Below are positions 1 through 8,787 of a DNA stretch of 64,000 bases, in pieces (the first letter of the stretch is position 1; every line of letters starts with the position of its first letter). The stretch covers positions 77,310 to 141,309 of the forward strand of contig DASRFD010000047.1 of the NCBI GenBank assembly GCA_035651715.1. The letters run 5' to 3'. The notes under the pieces are model-generated. The model saw nothing but the letters and a program-made list of their open reading frames with translations. It searched no databases and was not told the origin of the DNA. Position numbers and translations under genes: made by a program. The DNA comes from Nevskia sp035651715 (GTDB taxonomy: Bacteria; Pseudomonadota; Gammaproteobacteria; Nevskiales; Nevskiaceae).

Positions 1-300
1 CAGAACCTGCAGGCCGAGGGCGGTCCGCGCGGCGAGGGCGACCTCAACCTCGACGTGCTGCTCGACGTCGCGGTCACCATCTCGATGGAGGTGGGCCGGG
101 CGCGCCTGCCGATCCGCAACCTGCTGCAGCTCAACCAGGGCTCGGTGGTGGAGCTGGAGCGCGCCGCCGGCGAGCCGCTGGACATCTACGCCAACGGCAC
201 CCTTATCGCCCACGGCGAAGTGGTGGTGGTCAACGAAAGGTTCGGCGTGCGCCTCACCGACGTGGTGAGCCCGGCCGAGCGCATCCGCAAGCTGCGTTGA
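1..300 (+). CDS. fliN: Flagellar motor switch protein FliN (5'-truncated by window edge)
   Basis: C-terminal 99 codons of FliN, part of the flagellar C-ring that binds CheY-P and helps engage the export apparatus. Frame 1 is open from base 1, so the true start lies outside the window. The visible part is a SpoA/FliN domain: a hydrophobic strand reading LLDVAVTISMEVGRA, then LLQLNQGSVVELER, then GEVVVVNERFGVRLTDVV, which is the family signature. The stop at 298-300 overlaps the ATG of fliO, so the two are translationally coupled. Family assignment is secure; only the length is unknown. Confidence 0.95.
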   Translation, partial: QNLQAEGGPRGEGDLNLDVLLDVAVTISMEVGRARLPIRNLLQLNQGSVVELERAAGEPLDIYANGTLIAHGEVVVVNERFGVRLTDVVSPAERIRKLR

Positions 301-659
301 TGGGCGCCACCGCCGCCAACGCCGTGCCGGTCGGCGCCGGCATGGCGCACACCGCGCTGAGCCTGCTGCTGGTGCTGGGGCTGATCTTCGCCCTGGCCTG
401 GCTGCTGCGCCGGGTGCAGTCGGTGCGCGCGCCGGCCGCCGGGGTGCTGAGCATCCGCGGCGGCCTCCAGGTCGGCGCCAAGGAGCGCGTGCTGTGGATC
501 CGCGCCGGCGACAAGGACCTGCTGATCGGCGTCGCCGCCGGCAGCGTGCAGACCCTGCATGTCTTCGACCAGCCGCCGGCCGGGCCGGCGGAAGGCGCCG
601 CGCCGCCGAGCTTCAAGGAAGCGCTGCGCCGCATCGCCGCGGGCGGCAGGGCGCAATGA
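300..659 (+). CDS. fliO: Flagellar biosynthesis protein FliO
   Basis: FliO is a small bitopic membrane protein that stabilises FliP during assembly of the flagellar type III export gate. The 119-residue product has one strong hydrophobic segment at about residues 18-37 (LSLLLVLGLIFALAWLLRRV), followed by a short cytoplasmic domain with the FliO-type stretch containing GLQVGAKERVLWI. The ATG at 300 overlaps the fliN stop, and the stop at 657-659 overlaps the fliP start. FliO diverges quickly in sequence, so gene position between fliN and fliP is a large part of the identification. Confidence 0.9.
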   Translation: MGATAANAVPVGAGMAHTALSLLLVLGLIFALAWLLRRVQSVRAPAAGVLSIRGGLQVGAKERVLWIRAGDKDLLIGVAAGSVQTLHVFDQPPAGPAEGAAPPSFKEALRRIAAGGRAQ

Positions 660-1396
660 AGAAGCCGCTCGCCATTGCCGCCGGCCTCGCCGCTTTCGCC
701 GCGCTGCCGGCCTCCGCCGCGGCGCTGACGGTCCCGGGCGTGACCGCCGGGCCGAACGGGCAGGGCTACAGCCTGAGCATCCAGCTGTTGCTGCTGATGA
801 CCGCGCTGACCCTGATCCCGGCGGCGCTGATGACGATGACGGCGTTCACCCGCATCGCCGTGGTACTGAGCCTGCTGCGCCAGGCGCTGGGCACCAACAA
901 CACGCCGTCGAACCAGATCCTGCTGGGCCTGTCGCTGTTCCTGACCCTGTTCGTGATGCAGCCGGTGGCGCAGCGCCTCTATCAGGACGCGGCCAAGCCC
1001 TATCTCGACGGCAAGCTGGAGTTCGAGCCGGCGATGGCCGCCGCGGCCAAGCCGATGCGCGCCTTCATGCTGGCGCAGACCCGCAACGACGATCTGGCCA
1101 CCTTTTCCCGCATCGCCGGCCACGGCCCTTACGCCAGCCCGGACGAGGTGCCGTTCACGGTGCTGGCCGCGGCCTACATGACCAGCGAGCTGACCACCGC
1201 CTTCCAGATCGGCTTCATGCTGTTCATCCCCTTCGTCGTCATCGATCTGGTGGTGGCCAGCGTGCTGATGAGCATGGGCATGATGATGCTGTCGCCGATG
1301 CTCATCTCGCTGCCGTTCAAGCTGATGCTGTTCGTGCTGGTCGACGGCTGGGCCCTGGTGATGGGCTCCCTCGCATCGAGCTTCGTCGCGCCATGA
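656..1396 (+). CDS. fliP: Flagellar type III export gate protein FliP
   Basis: FliP is the main component of the FliP5Q4R1 export gate in the inner membrane. The 246-residue product begins with a cleavable-type signal peptide (MKKPLAIAAGLAAFAALPASA), as FliP does in proteobacteria. It then carries the family motifs MTAFTRIAVVLSLLRQALG, a segment around PYASPDEVPFTVLAAAYMTSE, and the C-terminal SMGMMMLSPMLISLPFKLML. The ATG at 656 overlaps the fliO stop and the fliQ ATG overlaps the fliP stop, so the genes form a tight translationally coupled run. Confidence 0.97.
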   Translation: MKKPLAIAAGLAAFAALPASAAALTVPGVTAGPNGQGYSLSIQLLLLMTALTLIPAALMTMTAFTRIAVVLSLLRQALGTNNTPSNQILLGLSLFLTLFVMQPVAQRLYQDAAKPYLDGKLEFEPAMAAAAKPMRAFMLAQTRNDDLATFSRIAGHGPYASPDEVPFTVLAAAYMTSELTTAFQIGFMLFIPFVVIDLVVASVLMSMGMMMLSPMLISLPFKLMLFVLVDGWALVMGSLASSFVAP

Positions 1397-1662
1397 CCCC
1401 CGAATCGGTGCTGACCCTGAGCCAGCAGGCGCTGCAGCTGGCGCTGATGCTGGCGGCGCCGCTGCTGCTGGTGTCGCTGGCGGTGGGCCTGCTGATCGGC
1501 ATCTTCCAGGCGGCGACGCAGATCAACGAGATGACCCTGTCGTTCATCCCCAAGCTGCTGGCGCTGGCGGCGACCCTGACGCTGGCCGGGCCGTGGATGC
1601 TGCAGCTGCTGGTCGAGTTCACGCGCCGCCTGCTCGAGGGCATCCCCGGCGCGATTCATTGA
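1393..1662 (+). CDS. fliQ: Flagellar export gate protein FliQ
   Basis: FliQ is a two-helix membrane protein of the export gate. The product is 89 residues, the normal family length, with hydrophobic segments at about 15-40 and 55-78 and the characteristic GIFQAATQINEMTLSFIPK between them. The ATG at 1393 overlaps the fliP stop (ATGA), so coupling decides the start. Confidence 0.97.
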   Translation: MTPESVLTLSQQALQLALMLAAPLLLVSLAVGLLIGIFQAATQINEMTLSFIPKLLALAATLTLAGPWMLQLLVEFTRRLLEGIPGAIH

Positions 1663-1675
1663 CGGGGCCGCGCCG

Positions 1676-2449
1676 GTGCAGCTGAGCGACGCCCTGCTGG
1701 CCGGCTGGCTGCAACAGTACTTCTGGCCGTTCCTGCGCATCGGCGCCCTGGTGCTGAGCGCGCCGCTGTTCAACGCCCGCGCGGTGTCGCCGCGCATCCG
1801 CCTGATGTTCGCGCTGGTGCTCACCGCGATGATGGCGCCGCTGCTGCCCAGGCTGGCGCCGATGGCGCTGTTCGCGCCGGACTGGTGGCTGGCGACCCTG
1901 CACGAGATCGTGGTCGGCCTGGCCCTGGGCCTGGCGCTGCAGCTGGTGTTCGAGGCGGCGCTGATGGCCGGCGAACTGGTGTCCTACGGCATGGGCCTGG
2001 GCTTCGCCCAGCTGGTCGACCCCCTGCACGGCGCCGCCGCGCCGATGCTCGGCCAGTTCTACCAGGTCTGCGCCATGCTGCTGTTCCTCAGCCTCGGCGG
2101 CCTGCTGCAGCTGGCCCAGCTGGTGGCCGACAGCTTCCGCCTGGCGCCGGTCGACGGCACCCTGGAGGCGTCGTCGTTCCTCGCGCTGGCGCAGTTCGGC
2201 GGCCTGTGCTTCGCCGGCGCGCTGCGCATCGCCCTGCCGGCGGTGACGGCGCTGCTGCTGGTCAACCTCGGCTTCGGCGCCATGAACCGCAGCGCCCCGG
2301 CGCTGAACGCGATGTCGATCGGCTTTCCGCTGGCGCTGATCGCCGGCCTGGTGGCGCTGTGCCTGTCGCTGCCGCAGCTGCAGATGGCCCTGACCGACCT
2401 GGTGGCGCAGGCCCTGGGCTTCGCGGCGCAGTGGCTGAGGGGCGGCTGA
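1676..2449 (+). CDS. fliR: Flagellar export gate protein FliR
   Basis: FliR is the single-copy subunit that closes the FliPQR gate. The 257-residue product is almost entirely hydrophobic, with about six predicted membrane segments. It contains FliR-typical stretches such as SAPLFNARAVSPRIRLMFAL near the N-terminus and SYGMGLGFAQLVDP in the middle. I use GTG at 1676, 13 bp after the fliQ stop; no better ATG lies in frame before the conserved N-terminus. The stop is directly followed by flhB. Confidence 0.95.
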   Translation: MQLSDALLAGWLQQYFWPFLRIGALVLSAPLFNARAVSPRIRLMFALVLTAMMAPLLPRLAPMALFAPDWWLATLHEIVVGLALGLALQLVFEAALMAGELVSYGMGLGFAQLVDPLHGAAAPMLGQFYQVCAMLLFLSLGGLLQLAQLVADSFRLAPVDGTLEASSFLALAQFGGLCFAGALRIALPAVTALLLVNLGFGAMNRSAPALNAMSIGFPLALIAGLVALCLSLPQLQMALTDLVAQALGFAAQWLRGG

Positions 2450-2450
2450 A

Positions 2451-3578
2451 ATGAGCGCCAGCGCCCAGGAGCGCACCGAACAGGCCACGCCCAAGCGCAA
2501 GCGCGACGCGCGCAAGCGCGGCCAGGTGCCGCGCTCGCGCGAGCTGGGCGCGGCGGCGGTGGTCGGCGCCGGCGTGCTCGCCGCCATCGGCGGCGGCTCG
2601 CGCCTGGCCGCCGGCGCCATGGCGGAGTTCCGCCGCCTGCTCAGCTTCGACGCGGCGGTGCTGGAGCAGCCCGGCCTGATGGGAGCGCGGCTCGGCCAGG
2701 CCTTGATGCAGGCCCTGCTGCTGTGCGCGCCGGTGCTGCTGGCCTGCGTCTGCGCCGCGCTGCTGGCGCCGATCCTGCTCGGTGGCTGGAATTTCAGCGC
2801 CCAGGCGCTGAAGCCGGATTTCTCGCGCATCAATCCCCTGGCCGGCCTGGGCCGCATGTTCTCCGGCCAGGGCGCGGTCGAACTGCTCAAGGGCCTGATC
2901 AAGATCAGCTGGATCGGCGGCGTCGCCGCCCTTTACCTGTGGAACAAGCGCAGCGCCCTCGCGGCGCTGGCGGCCGAGCCGGTGCAGCGCGGCGCCGCCG
3001 ACGCCGCCGGCCTGATGCTCGGCGCCATGGCCTGGCTGGCCGCGGCGCTGCTGGCGGTGGCGCTGCTCGACGCGCCCTACCAGCTGTGGGGCTACGCCAA
3101 GCGCCTGCGCATGTCGCGCCAGGAAATCCGCGACGAAATGAAGCAGAGCGACGGCCGGCCGGAAGTGAAGGCGCGCATCCGCCGCCTCCAGGCCGAGATG
3201 TCGCGCCGCCGCATGATGGAAGCGCTGCCCGGCGCCGACGTGGTGGTGACCAATCCCACCCACTATGCGGTGGCGCTCAAGTACGACAGCAACGGCATGC
3301 GCGCGCCGCGCGTGGTGGCCAAGGGCGCCGGCGAGATCGCCGCGGCGATCCGCGAGCTGGCGCGGCAACACCGCATCCCGCTGGTGTCGGCGCCGCCGCT
3401 GGCGCGCGCCCTGTACCGCAGCGTCGAGCTGGAGCAGGAAATCCCGGCGGCGCTGTACGCCGCGGTGGCGCGGGTGCTGACCTACGTCTACCAGCTGCGC
3501 GCCTGGCGCGGCGGTTCGGCGGCGCCGGCCGAGCCGGTGATCGACGGCGTGCCCGGCGGCGAGCCCGATCCGGACTGA
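2451..3578 (+). CDS. flhB: Flagellar export switch protein FlhB
   Basis: FlhB controls the rod/hook-to-filament switch of flagellar export. The 375-residue product starts with the family N-terminus containing ERTEQATPKRKRDARKRGQV and has four membrane segments in the first about 210 residues. Its cytoplasmic domain carries the autocleavage site NPTH at residues 268-271 (cleavage between N and P), within VVTNPTHYAVALKY. The ATG lies one base after the fliR stop. Length and motifs are normal, so the protein should self-cleave. Confidence 0.97.
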   Translation: MSASAQERTEQATPKRKRDARKRGQVPRSRELGAAAVVGAGVLAAIGGGSRLAAGAMAEFRRLLSFDAAVLEQPGLMGARLGQALMQALLLCAPVLLACVCAALLAPILLGGWNFSAQALKPDFSRINPLAGLGRMFSGQGAVELLKGLIKISWIGGVAALYLWNKRSALAALAAEPVQRGAADAAGLMLGAMAWLAAALLAVALLDAPYQLWGYAKRLRMSRQEIRDEMKQSDGRPEVKARIRRLQAEMSRRRMMEALPGADVVVTNPTHYAVALKYDSNGMRAPRVVAKGAGEIAAAIRELARQHRIPLVSAPPLARALYRSVELEQEIPAALYAAVARVLTYVYQLRAWRGGSAAPAEPVIDGVPGGEPDPD

Positions 3579-3582
3579 AAAT

Positions 3583-3632
3583 CCTGAGCCGCGAATCAGG
3601 GCTTTTGCCGTCCGGCAGCCGACGAACGGCAA
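3583..3632 (+). terminator. Possible attenuator/terminator hairpins after flhB
   Basis: Just after the flhB stop, CCTGA (3583-3587) pairs with TCAGG (3596-3600) and is followed by GCTTTT. A second inverted repeat, TTGCCGT (3605-3611) with ACGGCAA (3626-3632), follows at once. The first stem is only 5 bp, so termination is at best partial. The 136-bp gap between flhB and the HDOD gene would be a natural place for operon separation. Confidence 0.35.
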
Positions 3633-3714
3633 TCGACGGAAACGGGCCCGCTTCGCGGTTGCGGGGAACAGGAACTGCATTGGTCCCGGCACCACCCGCA
3701 CGCCGAGAAAACCG

Positions 3715-4551
3715 ATGCAAGCAGCGAGAACCCTGGAGGAAATGATCCTGGACTCGGTCCAGGAAGGCTTCCGGCTCAACGCCGTCAAGCTGCCGACCCT
3801 GCCCGAAGTGACGCTGCGCGTGCGCCAGGTCGCCGCCGACCCGGAAGCCGGCGTCGAAGAACTGGCGGCGGAGATCGTGCGCGACGCCGCGCTGACGGCG
3901 CGGCTGATCCGCATCGCCAACAGCCCGATGCTGCGCGGCCGGATCGAGGTGCGCACCCTGCCGCAGGCGGTGACCCGGCTCGGCTTCTACTACGTGCGCG
4001 ACCTGGCCACCGCGCTGGCGATGGAGCACACCTTCGAGCCCAAGTGCGACGTCGCCAGGCAGCTGATGAAGCGCATCGCCCGGCGCAGCCGCGAGATCGC
4101 CGCGCTGAGCCACGTGCTGGCGCGGCACTGCACCGCGTTGCCGCCGGAGCAGGCCCTGCTGGCCGGCCTGATGCATTACGTCGGGGCCCTGCCGCTGGTG
4201 GTGGCCCTGCACGAGCACGACGGCGGCAGCGCCGACGCCGACGAACTGTTCAACCTGATCGAACGGCGCCACTCCGGCATCGGCAGCACGCTGCTGCGCC
4301 ACTGGCGCTTTCCCGAGGACATCGCCTGCGTGCCGGCGGCCTACCGCGACGCCGGGCGCGAAGGCGCGGGCGATCCGGACTACGCCGACGTCGTCACCGT
4401 GGCCGACATGCTGTGCCAGCCGCGCGAGCGGGTGCCCGATCTGGGCGCGGTCGCCGCGGCGCAGCGGCTGGGCCTGCGCAGCGCGGACGAGTTCTACACC
4501 AACGATGCGATGCAGATCGACCTGCAGCGCAGCGCCGGCCTGCTGAACTGA
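3715..4551 (+). CDS. HDOD domain protein within the flagellar cluster
   Basis: The 278-residue product carries an HDOD domain across about residues 20-230, recognisable by LPTLPEVTLRVRQVAADPEA, LAAEIVRDAALTARLIRIAN and LPQAVTRLGFYYVRDLA. HDOD proteins are HD-GYP relatives that usually lack phosphodiesterase residues and act as signalling scaffolds in motility and c-di-GMP circuits. No receiver or GGDEF/EAL domain is fused. The gene sits between flhB and flhA, where Pseudomonas usually has no HDOD gene, so a motility role is likely from context but its exact target is unknown. Confidence 0.85.
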   Translation: MQAARTLEEMILDSVQEGFRLNAVKLPTLPEVTLRVRQVAADPEAGVEELAAEIVRDAALTARLIRIANSPMLRGRIEVRTLPQAVTRLGFYYVRDLATALAMEHTFEPKCDVARQLMKRIARRSREIAALSHVLARHCTALPPEQALLAGLMHYVGALPLVVALHEHDGGSADADELFNLIERRHSGIGSTLLRHWRFPEDIACVPAAYRDAGREGAGDPDYADVVTVADMLCQPRERVPDLGAVAAAQRLGLRSADEFYTNDAMQIDLQRSAGLLN

Positions 4552-4597
4552 AGGCCTCTTCCGCGCCCTCCGCTGCGCTCCGCCCGCCGCCACCGCC

Positions 4598-6658
4598 ATG
4601 CAAGACGACAACCACGGCTTCCTGACCCGCCTGCGCCAGATCGGCGGCAACGGCCTGGGCGCGCCGCTGCTGCTGATGGTGATCCTGGCGATGATGGTGG
4701 TGCCGCTGGCGCCGCTGGCGCTGGACCTGCTGTTCACCTTCAACATCGCCCTGGCCATCGTCATCCTGCTGGCGGTGGTCTACGTGCTGCGGCCGCTGGA
4801 ATTCTCGGCCTTTCCCACGGTGCTGCTGGTGGTGACCCTGCTGCGCCTGGCGCTCAACGTCGCCTCGGCGCGCGTGGTGCTGCTGCACGGCCACGAGGGC
4901 ACCCACGCCGCCGGCCACGTCATCCAGGCCTTCGGCGAGTTCGTGGTCGGCGGCAACTACGCCGTCGGCTTCGTCATCTTCATCATCCTCACCATCATCA
5001 ATTTCATGGTGGTGACCAAGGGCGCCGAGCGCGTGTCCGAGGTGTCGGCGCGTTTCGTCCTCGACGCCCTGCCGGGCAAGCAGATGGCGATCGACGCCGA
5101 CCTCAACGCCGGCCTGCTCAGCCGCGAGGAGGCCCGCACGCGGCGCGAGGAGGTGCGCGAGGAGGCCGACTTCTACGGCTCGATGGACGGCGCCTCCAAG
5201 TTCATCCGCGGCGACGCCCTGGCCGGCATCCTGATCCTGGCGATCAACATCCTCGGCGGCCTGCTGGTGGGCGTGCTGCAGCACGGCCTGCCGGTCAGCG
5301 CGGCGCTGAAGAACTACACCCTGCTGACCATCGGCGACGGCCTCGTCGCCCAGGTGCCGTCGCTGCTGCTGTCCACCTCGGTGGCGATCCTGGTGACGCG
5401 CATCTCGCGCGCCCAGGACATGAGCAAGCAGCTCATCGCGCAGGTGTTCGGCCAGCCCAAGGTGCTGGTCATCACCGCCGCGGTGCTCGGCATCACCGGC
5501 CTGGTGCCGGGCATGCCGAACCTGGTGTTCCTGGCGCTGGCCGCGATCTGCGGCGGCATCGCCTGGCTGCGCCACCAGCGCAGCGCCCGGGCCGGCGCCG
5601 CGCCGGCCCCGGCGCCGCCGCCGGCCAAGCCGGCCGAGCTGAGCTGGGACGACGTCGCGGCGCAGGACGTGCTGGGCCTGGAGGTCGGCTACCGCCTGAT
5701 CCCCCTGGTGGACGTGCGCCAGGGCGGCGAGCTGATGGCGCGCATCAAGGGCGTGCGCAAGAAGCTGACCCAGGAGCTGGGCTTCCTGATCCAGCCGGTC
5801 CACATCCGCGACAACCTGGAGCTGCCGCCCAACTCCTACCGCGTGCTGCTGCACGGCGTGCCGCTGGCCAGCGCGGTGATCCATCCGGAGCGCGACCTGG
5901 CGCTGAATTCGGGCCGCGTCTACGGCGCGCTCAACGGCATCGCCGGCAAGGACCCCGCCTTCGGCCTCGATGCGGTGTGGATCGAGCGCGGCCAGCGCGA
6001 CCACGCCCAGACCCTCGGCTATACCGTGGTCGACGCCGCCACCGTCGTCGCCACCCACCTGTCGCAGCTGATCAAGGAACACGCCGCCGAGCTGCTCGGC
6101 CACGACGAGGGCCAGCAGCTGCTCAACGCGCTGGCGCGCTCGGCGCCGAAGCTGGCCGAGGACCTGGTGCCCAAGCTGCTGCCGCTGTCGACCTTCGTGC
6201 GCGTGCTGCGCCTGCTGCTGGCCGACCGCGTGCCGGTGCGCAACCTGCGCGGCATCGCCGAGGCGCTGGCGGAAGCCGCGCCGCGGAGTCAGGAACCCGT
6301 CGCGCTGGCCGCCGCCGTGCGCGTGGCGCTGCGCCGGCAGATCGTCCAGGACCTTGGCGCGGAAGGCGAATTGCCGGTCCTGACCCTGGCGCCGGCGCTG
6401 GAACGCGTGTTGCAGGACAGCCTCGCCGGCGGCGCCGCCGCGGTGGAACCAGGACTGGCCGAGCGCATGCAGAAATCGATCGCAGACGGGGCGCAGCGCC
6501 AGGCCCGCAGCGGCCAGCCGGCCGTGCTGCTGGTGCCGGGCGTGCTGCGGCCGATGCTGGCGCGCTTCACGCGGCAGGCCGTGCCGGACCTGCACGTGCT
6601 GGCTTACGACGAGGTGCCGGAAGACCGGCCGATCCGCATGGTGGGAGCCATTGCATGA
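4598..6658 (+). CDS. flhA: Flagellar export apparatus protein FlhA
   Basis: FlhA forms the nonameric export ring that docks chaperone-substrate complexes and couples proton flow to export. The 686-residue product has about eight membrane helices up to about residue 330, including the family stretches ALNVASARVVLLHGHEGT and the FHIPEP-like region (NYAVGFVIFIILTIINFMVV, then KGAERVSEVSARFVLDALPG). A large cytoplasmic domain follows. The ATG at 4598 gives the usual length. The stop is 37 bp before flhF. Confidence 0.97.
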   Translation: MQDDNHGFLTRLRQIGGNGLGAPLLLMVILAMMVVPLAPLALDLLFTFNIALAIVILLAVVYVLRPLEFSAFPTVLLVVTLLRLALNVASARVVLLHGHEGTHAAGHVIQAFGEFVVGGNYAVGFVIFIILTIINFMVVTKGAERVSEVSARFVLDALPGKQMAIDADLNAGLLSREEARTRREEVREEADFYGSMDGASKFIRGDALAGILILAINILGGLLVGVLQHGLPVSAALKNYTLLTIGDGLVAQVPSLLLSTSVAILVTRISRAQDMSKQLIAQVFGQPKVLVITAAVLGITGLVPGMPNLVFLALAAICGGIAWLRHQRSARAGAAPAPAPPPAKPAELSWDDVAAQDVLGLEVGYRLIPLVDVRQGGELMARIKGVRKKLTQELGFLIQPVHIRDNLELPPNSYRVLLHGVPLASAVIHPERDLALNSGRVYGALNGIAGKDPAFGLDAVWIERGQRDHAQTLGYTVVDAATVVATHLSQLIKEHAAELLGHDEGQQLLNALARSAPKLAEDLVPKLLPLSTFVRVLRLLLADRVPVRNLRGIAEALAEAAPRSQEPVALAAAVRVALRRQIVQDLGAEGELPVLTLAPALERVLQDSLAGGAAAVEPGLAERMQKSIADGAQRQARSGQPAVLLVPGVLRPMLARFTRQAVPDLHVLAYDEVPEDRPIRMVGAIA

Positions 6659-6695
6659 CAAGAATTGAACAGGTGACGTTCGAGGTGGCGCGTCG

Positions 6696-7919
6696 ATGAA
6701 GATCAAGCGTTTCGTCGCCAAGAGCATGCGCGAAGCGATTCGCCAGGTGCGCGAGGAGCAGGGGCCGGATGCGGTGATCCTGTCCAACCGCCGCGTGCCG
6801 GGCGGCATCGAGGTCGTCGCCGCCACCGATTACGACGCCGCGCTGGCGCAGCAGGCGCTGCGCCCGACCACGCCGGCCGACCCGGCGCCGCCGCCGCCGG
6901 ACAAGCCGCGCCGCCCGCGCGCCGACGACCCGCCCGCCGCGGCGCCGACGGCGGCGCCCGCTGCGGCCGCCGCCCCGGCGCAGGAGCTGGCCTCGATGCA
7001 GCGCGAGCTGGGCAGCATGCGCCGGCTGCTGGAGGAGCAGCTCTCCGGCCTGTACTGGAACGAGCTCAAGCGCAGCCAGCCGCGCCGCGTCGCGGTGCTC
7101 AAGGCGCTGAGCAACCTCGGCCTCGACGCCGACCTGGCCCGCGCCATCGCCGACGAAATCCCGCCGGAGGTGGACGCCGGCCGCGCCCGCTACCTGCCGC
7201 AGGCGCTGCTGGCCCGGCGCATCCCGATCGGTGCGCCGGACCCGGTGCTGGAAGGCGGCGTCATCGCCCTGGTCGGCCCCACCGGCGCCGGCAAGACCAC
7301 CACCATCGCCAAGCTCGCCGCGCGCTTCGCCGCGCGCAACCGGCCGCGCGACGTCGCGCTGGTGACGCTGGACCATTACCGCATCGGCGCGCAGGAGCAG
7401 ATCCACAGCTACGGCCGCCTGCTCGGCGTGCCGGTGCACGCGCTGCAGCCGAGCCAGGACCTGGGGCAGCTGCTGGAGCAGCTGGCCGACCGCCGCCTGG
7501 TGCTGGTCGACACCGCCGGCATGAGCCAGCGCGACCGCAACCTGCCGGAGCAGGTCGGCCGCCTCGCCGCCCTGGGCCCGAAGCTGCGCAGCTACGTGGT
7601 GCTGGCGGCCAACGCCGCCAATCCCGACGAGGTGGTGCGCCGCTTCGCCGCGCTCAAGCCGGCCGGCGCCATCCTCACCAAGATCGACGAGGCCGGCTGC
7701 ATCGGCGCCTGCCTGTCGGCCGCGATCCGCCACGCCCTGCCGCTGAGCTATGTCGCGCACGGCCAGCGCGTGCCGGAAGACCTGCACCTGGCCCACGCCG
7801 ACCGCCTGGTGCTTTGCGCCACCCAGCTGGCGCGCGCGCTTCCCAAGGCGCTGGACGACGAAAGTCTGGCCATGCGCTTCGCCAATCCCACCGCCAAGGC
7901 GTCCTCGATCCATGCCTGA
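6696..7919 (+). CDS. flhF: Flagellar biosynthesis SRP-like GTPase FlhF
   Basis: FlhF is an SRP-family GTPase that places flagella at the cell pole. In the 407-residue product, the N-terminal region begins MKIKRFVAKSMREAIRQV and is followed by an Ala/Pro-rich linker (about 55-95). The GTPase NG domain begins around residue 185 with the P-loop GPTGAGKTTTIAKLA and includes the G3-like DTAGMSQRD and the ILTKIDE motif. It overlaps flhG by 8 bp, the usual antagonistic partner pair, and the pairing predicts polar flagellation. Confidence 0.97.
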   Translation: MKIKRFVAKSMREAIRQVREEQGPDAVILSNRRVPGGIEVVAATDYDAALAQQALRPTTPADPAPPPPDKPRRPRADDPPAAAPTAAPAAAAAPAQELASMQRELGSMRRLLEEQLSGLYWNELKRSQPRRVAVLKALSNLGLDADLARAIADEIPPEVDAGRARYLPQALLARRIPIGAPDPVLEGGVIALVGPTGAGKTTTIAKLAARFAARNRPRDVALVTLDHYRIGAQEQIHSYGRLLGVPVHALQPSQDLGQLLEQLADRRLVLVDTAGMSQRDRNLPEQVGRLAALGPKLRSYVVLAANAANPDEVVRRFAALKPAGAILTKIDEAGCIGACLSAAIRHALPLSYVAHGQRVPEDLHLAHADRLVLCATQLARALPKALDDESLAMRFANPTAKASSIHA

Positions 7920-8787
7920 CATCCATCCCAACCAGGCCAGCGGCCTGCGCCTGCTCAAGCCGGCGCCGCCGGTGCGCGTCATCGCCGTGACCAGCGGCAA
8001 GGGCGGCGTCGGCAAGACCAGCGTCTCGGTCAACCTCGCCGTGGCCATCGCCCAGTCCGGCAAGCGCGTGATGCTGCTCGACGGCGACCTCGGCCTGGCC
8101 AACATCGACGTCATGCTCGGCCTGCAGCCCAGCTGCAACCTGGCCCATGTGCTGGAAGGCAAGTGCACCCTGGAGGAGACCATCCTCGAAGGCCCGGCCG
8201 GAGTGATGGTGGTGCCGGCCTCCAGCGGCAAGCAGCACATGGCCGAGCTGTCGCCGGTGCAGAGCGCCGGGCTGGTGCAGGCCTTCAGCGAGCTGAGCCG
8301 TCCGCTCGACACGCTGATCGTCGACACCGCCGCCGGCATCGCCGGCTCGGTCATCACCTTCAGCCAGGCCAGCCAGCAGGTCATCGTGGTGGTGACCAAC
8401 GATCCGGCCTCGCTCACCGACGCCTACGCCCTGGTCAAGGTGCTGAACCGCGACCATGGCATCCGCCGCATCCAGGTGCTGGCCAACCAGGCGCACAACG
8501 CCGCCGAGGCCAAGGACATCTACGAGAGCCTGCGCCGCGTCGCCGAGAAGTTCCTCGACGTCACCCTCAACTACATGGGCAGCGTGCCGCACGACGAGTG
8601 GCTCAAGCGCGCGGTGCGCCGCCAGCTGCCGGTGTCCATGGCCTATCCGAACAGTCCTTCCGCCCGCGCCTTCGCCGACCTGGCCGCCAAGGCCGAGCGC
8701 TGGAGCCTGCCGCCCGGTCCGCGCGGCAACCTGGAATTCTTCGTCGAGCGCCTGGTGCACCGCTCGCCCGCGGCGGTGCCGGTGTGA
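7912..8787 (+). CDS. flhG: Flagellar number regulator FlhG (FleN), MinD-like ATPase
   Basis: FlhG is a ParA/MinD-type ATPase that limits flagellar number and counteracts FlhF. The 291-residue product has the deviant Walker A motif TSGKGGVGKTSVSVNLAVA at about residues 26-44, the switch region MLLDGDLGLANIDVMLGL, and DTAAGIAGSVITF (Walker B region). The ATG at 7912 overlaps the end of flhF. The stop overlaps the GTG of fliA, so flhF-flhG-fliA is one coupled unit. Confidence 0.96.
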   Translation: MPDIHPNQASGLRLLKPAPPVRVIAVTSGKGGVGKTSVSVNLAVAIAQSGKRVMLLDGDLGLANIDVMLGLQPSCNLAHVLEGKCTLEETILEGPAGVMVVPASSGKQHMAELSPVQSAGLVQAFSELSRPLDTLIVDTAAGIAGSVITFSQASQQVIVVVTNDPASLTDAYALVKVLNRDHGIRRIQVLANQAHNAAEAKDIYESLRRVAEKFLDVTLNYMGSVPHDEWLKRAVRRQLPVSMAYPNSPSARAFADLAAKAERWSLPPGPRGNLEFFVERLVHRSPAAVPV

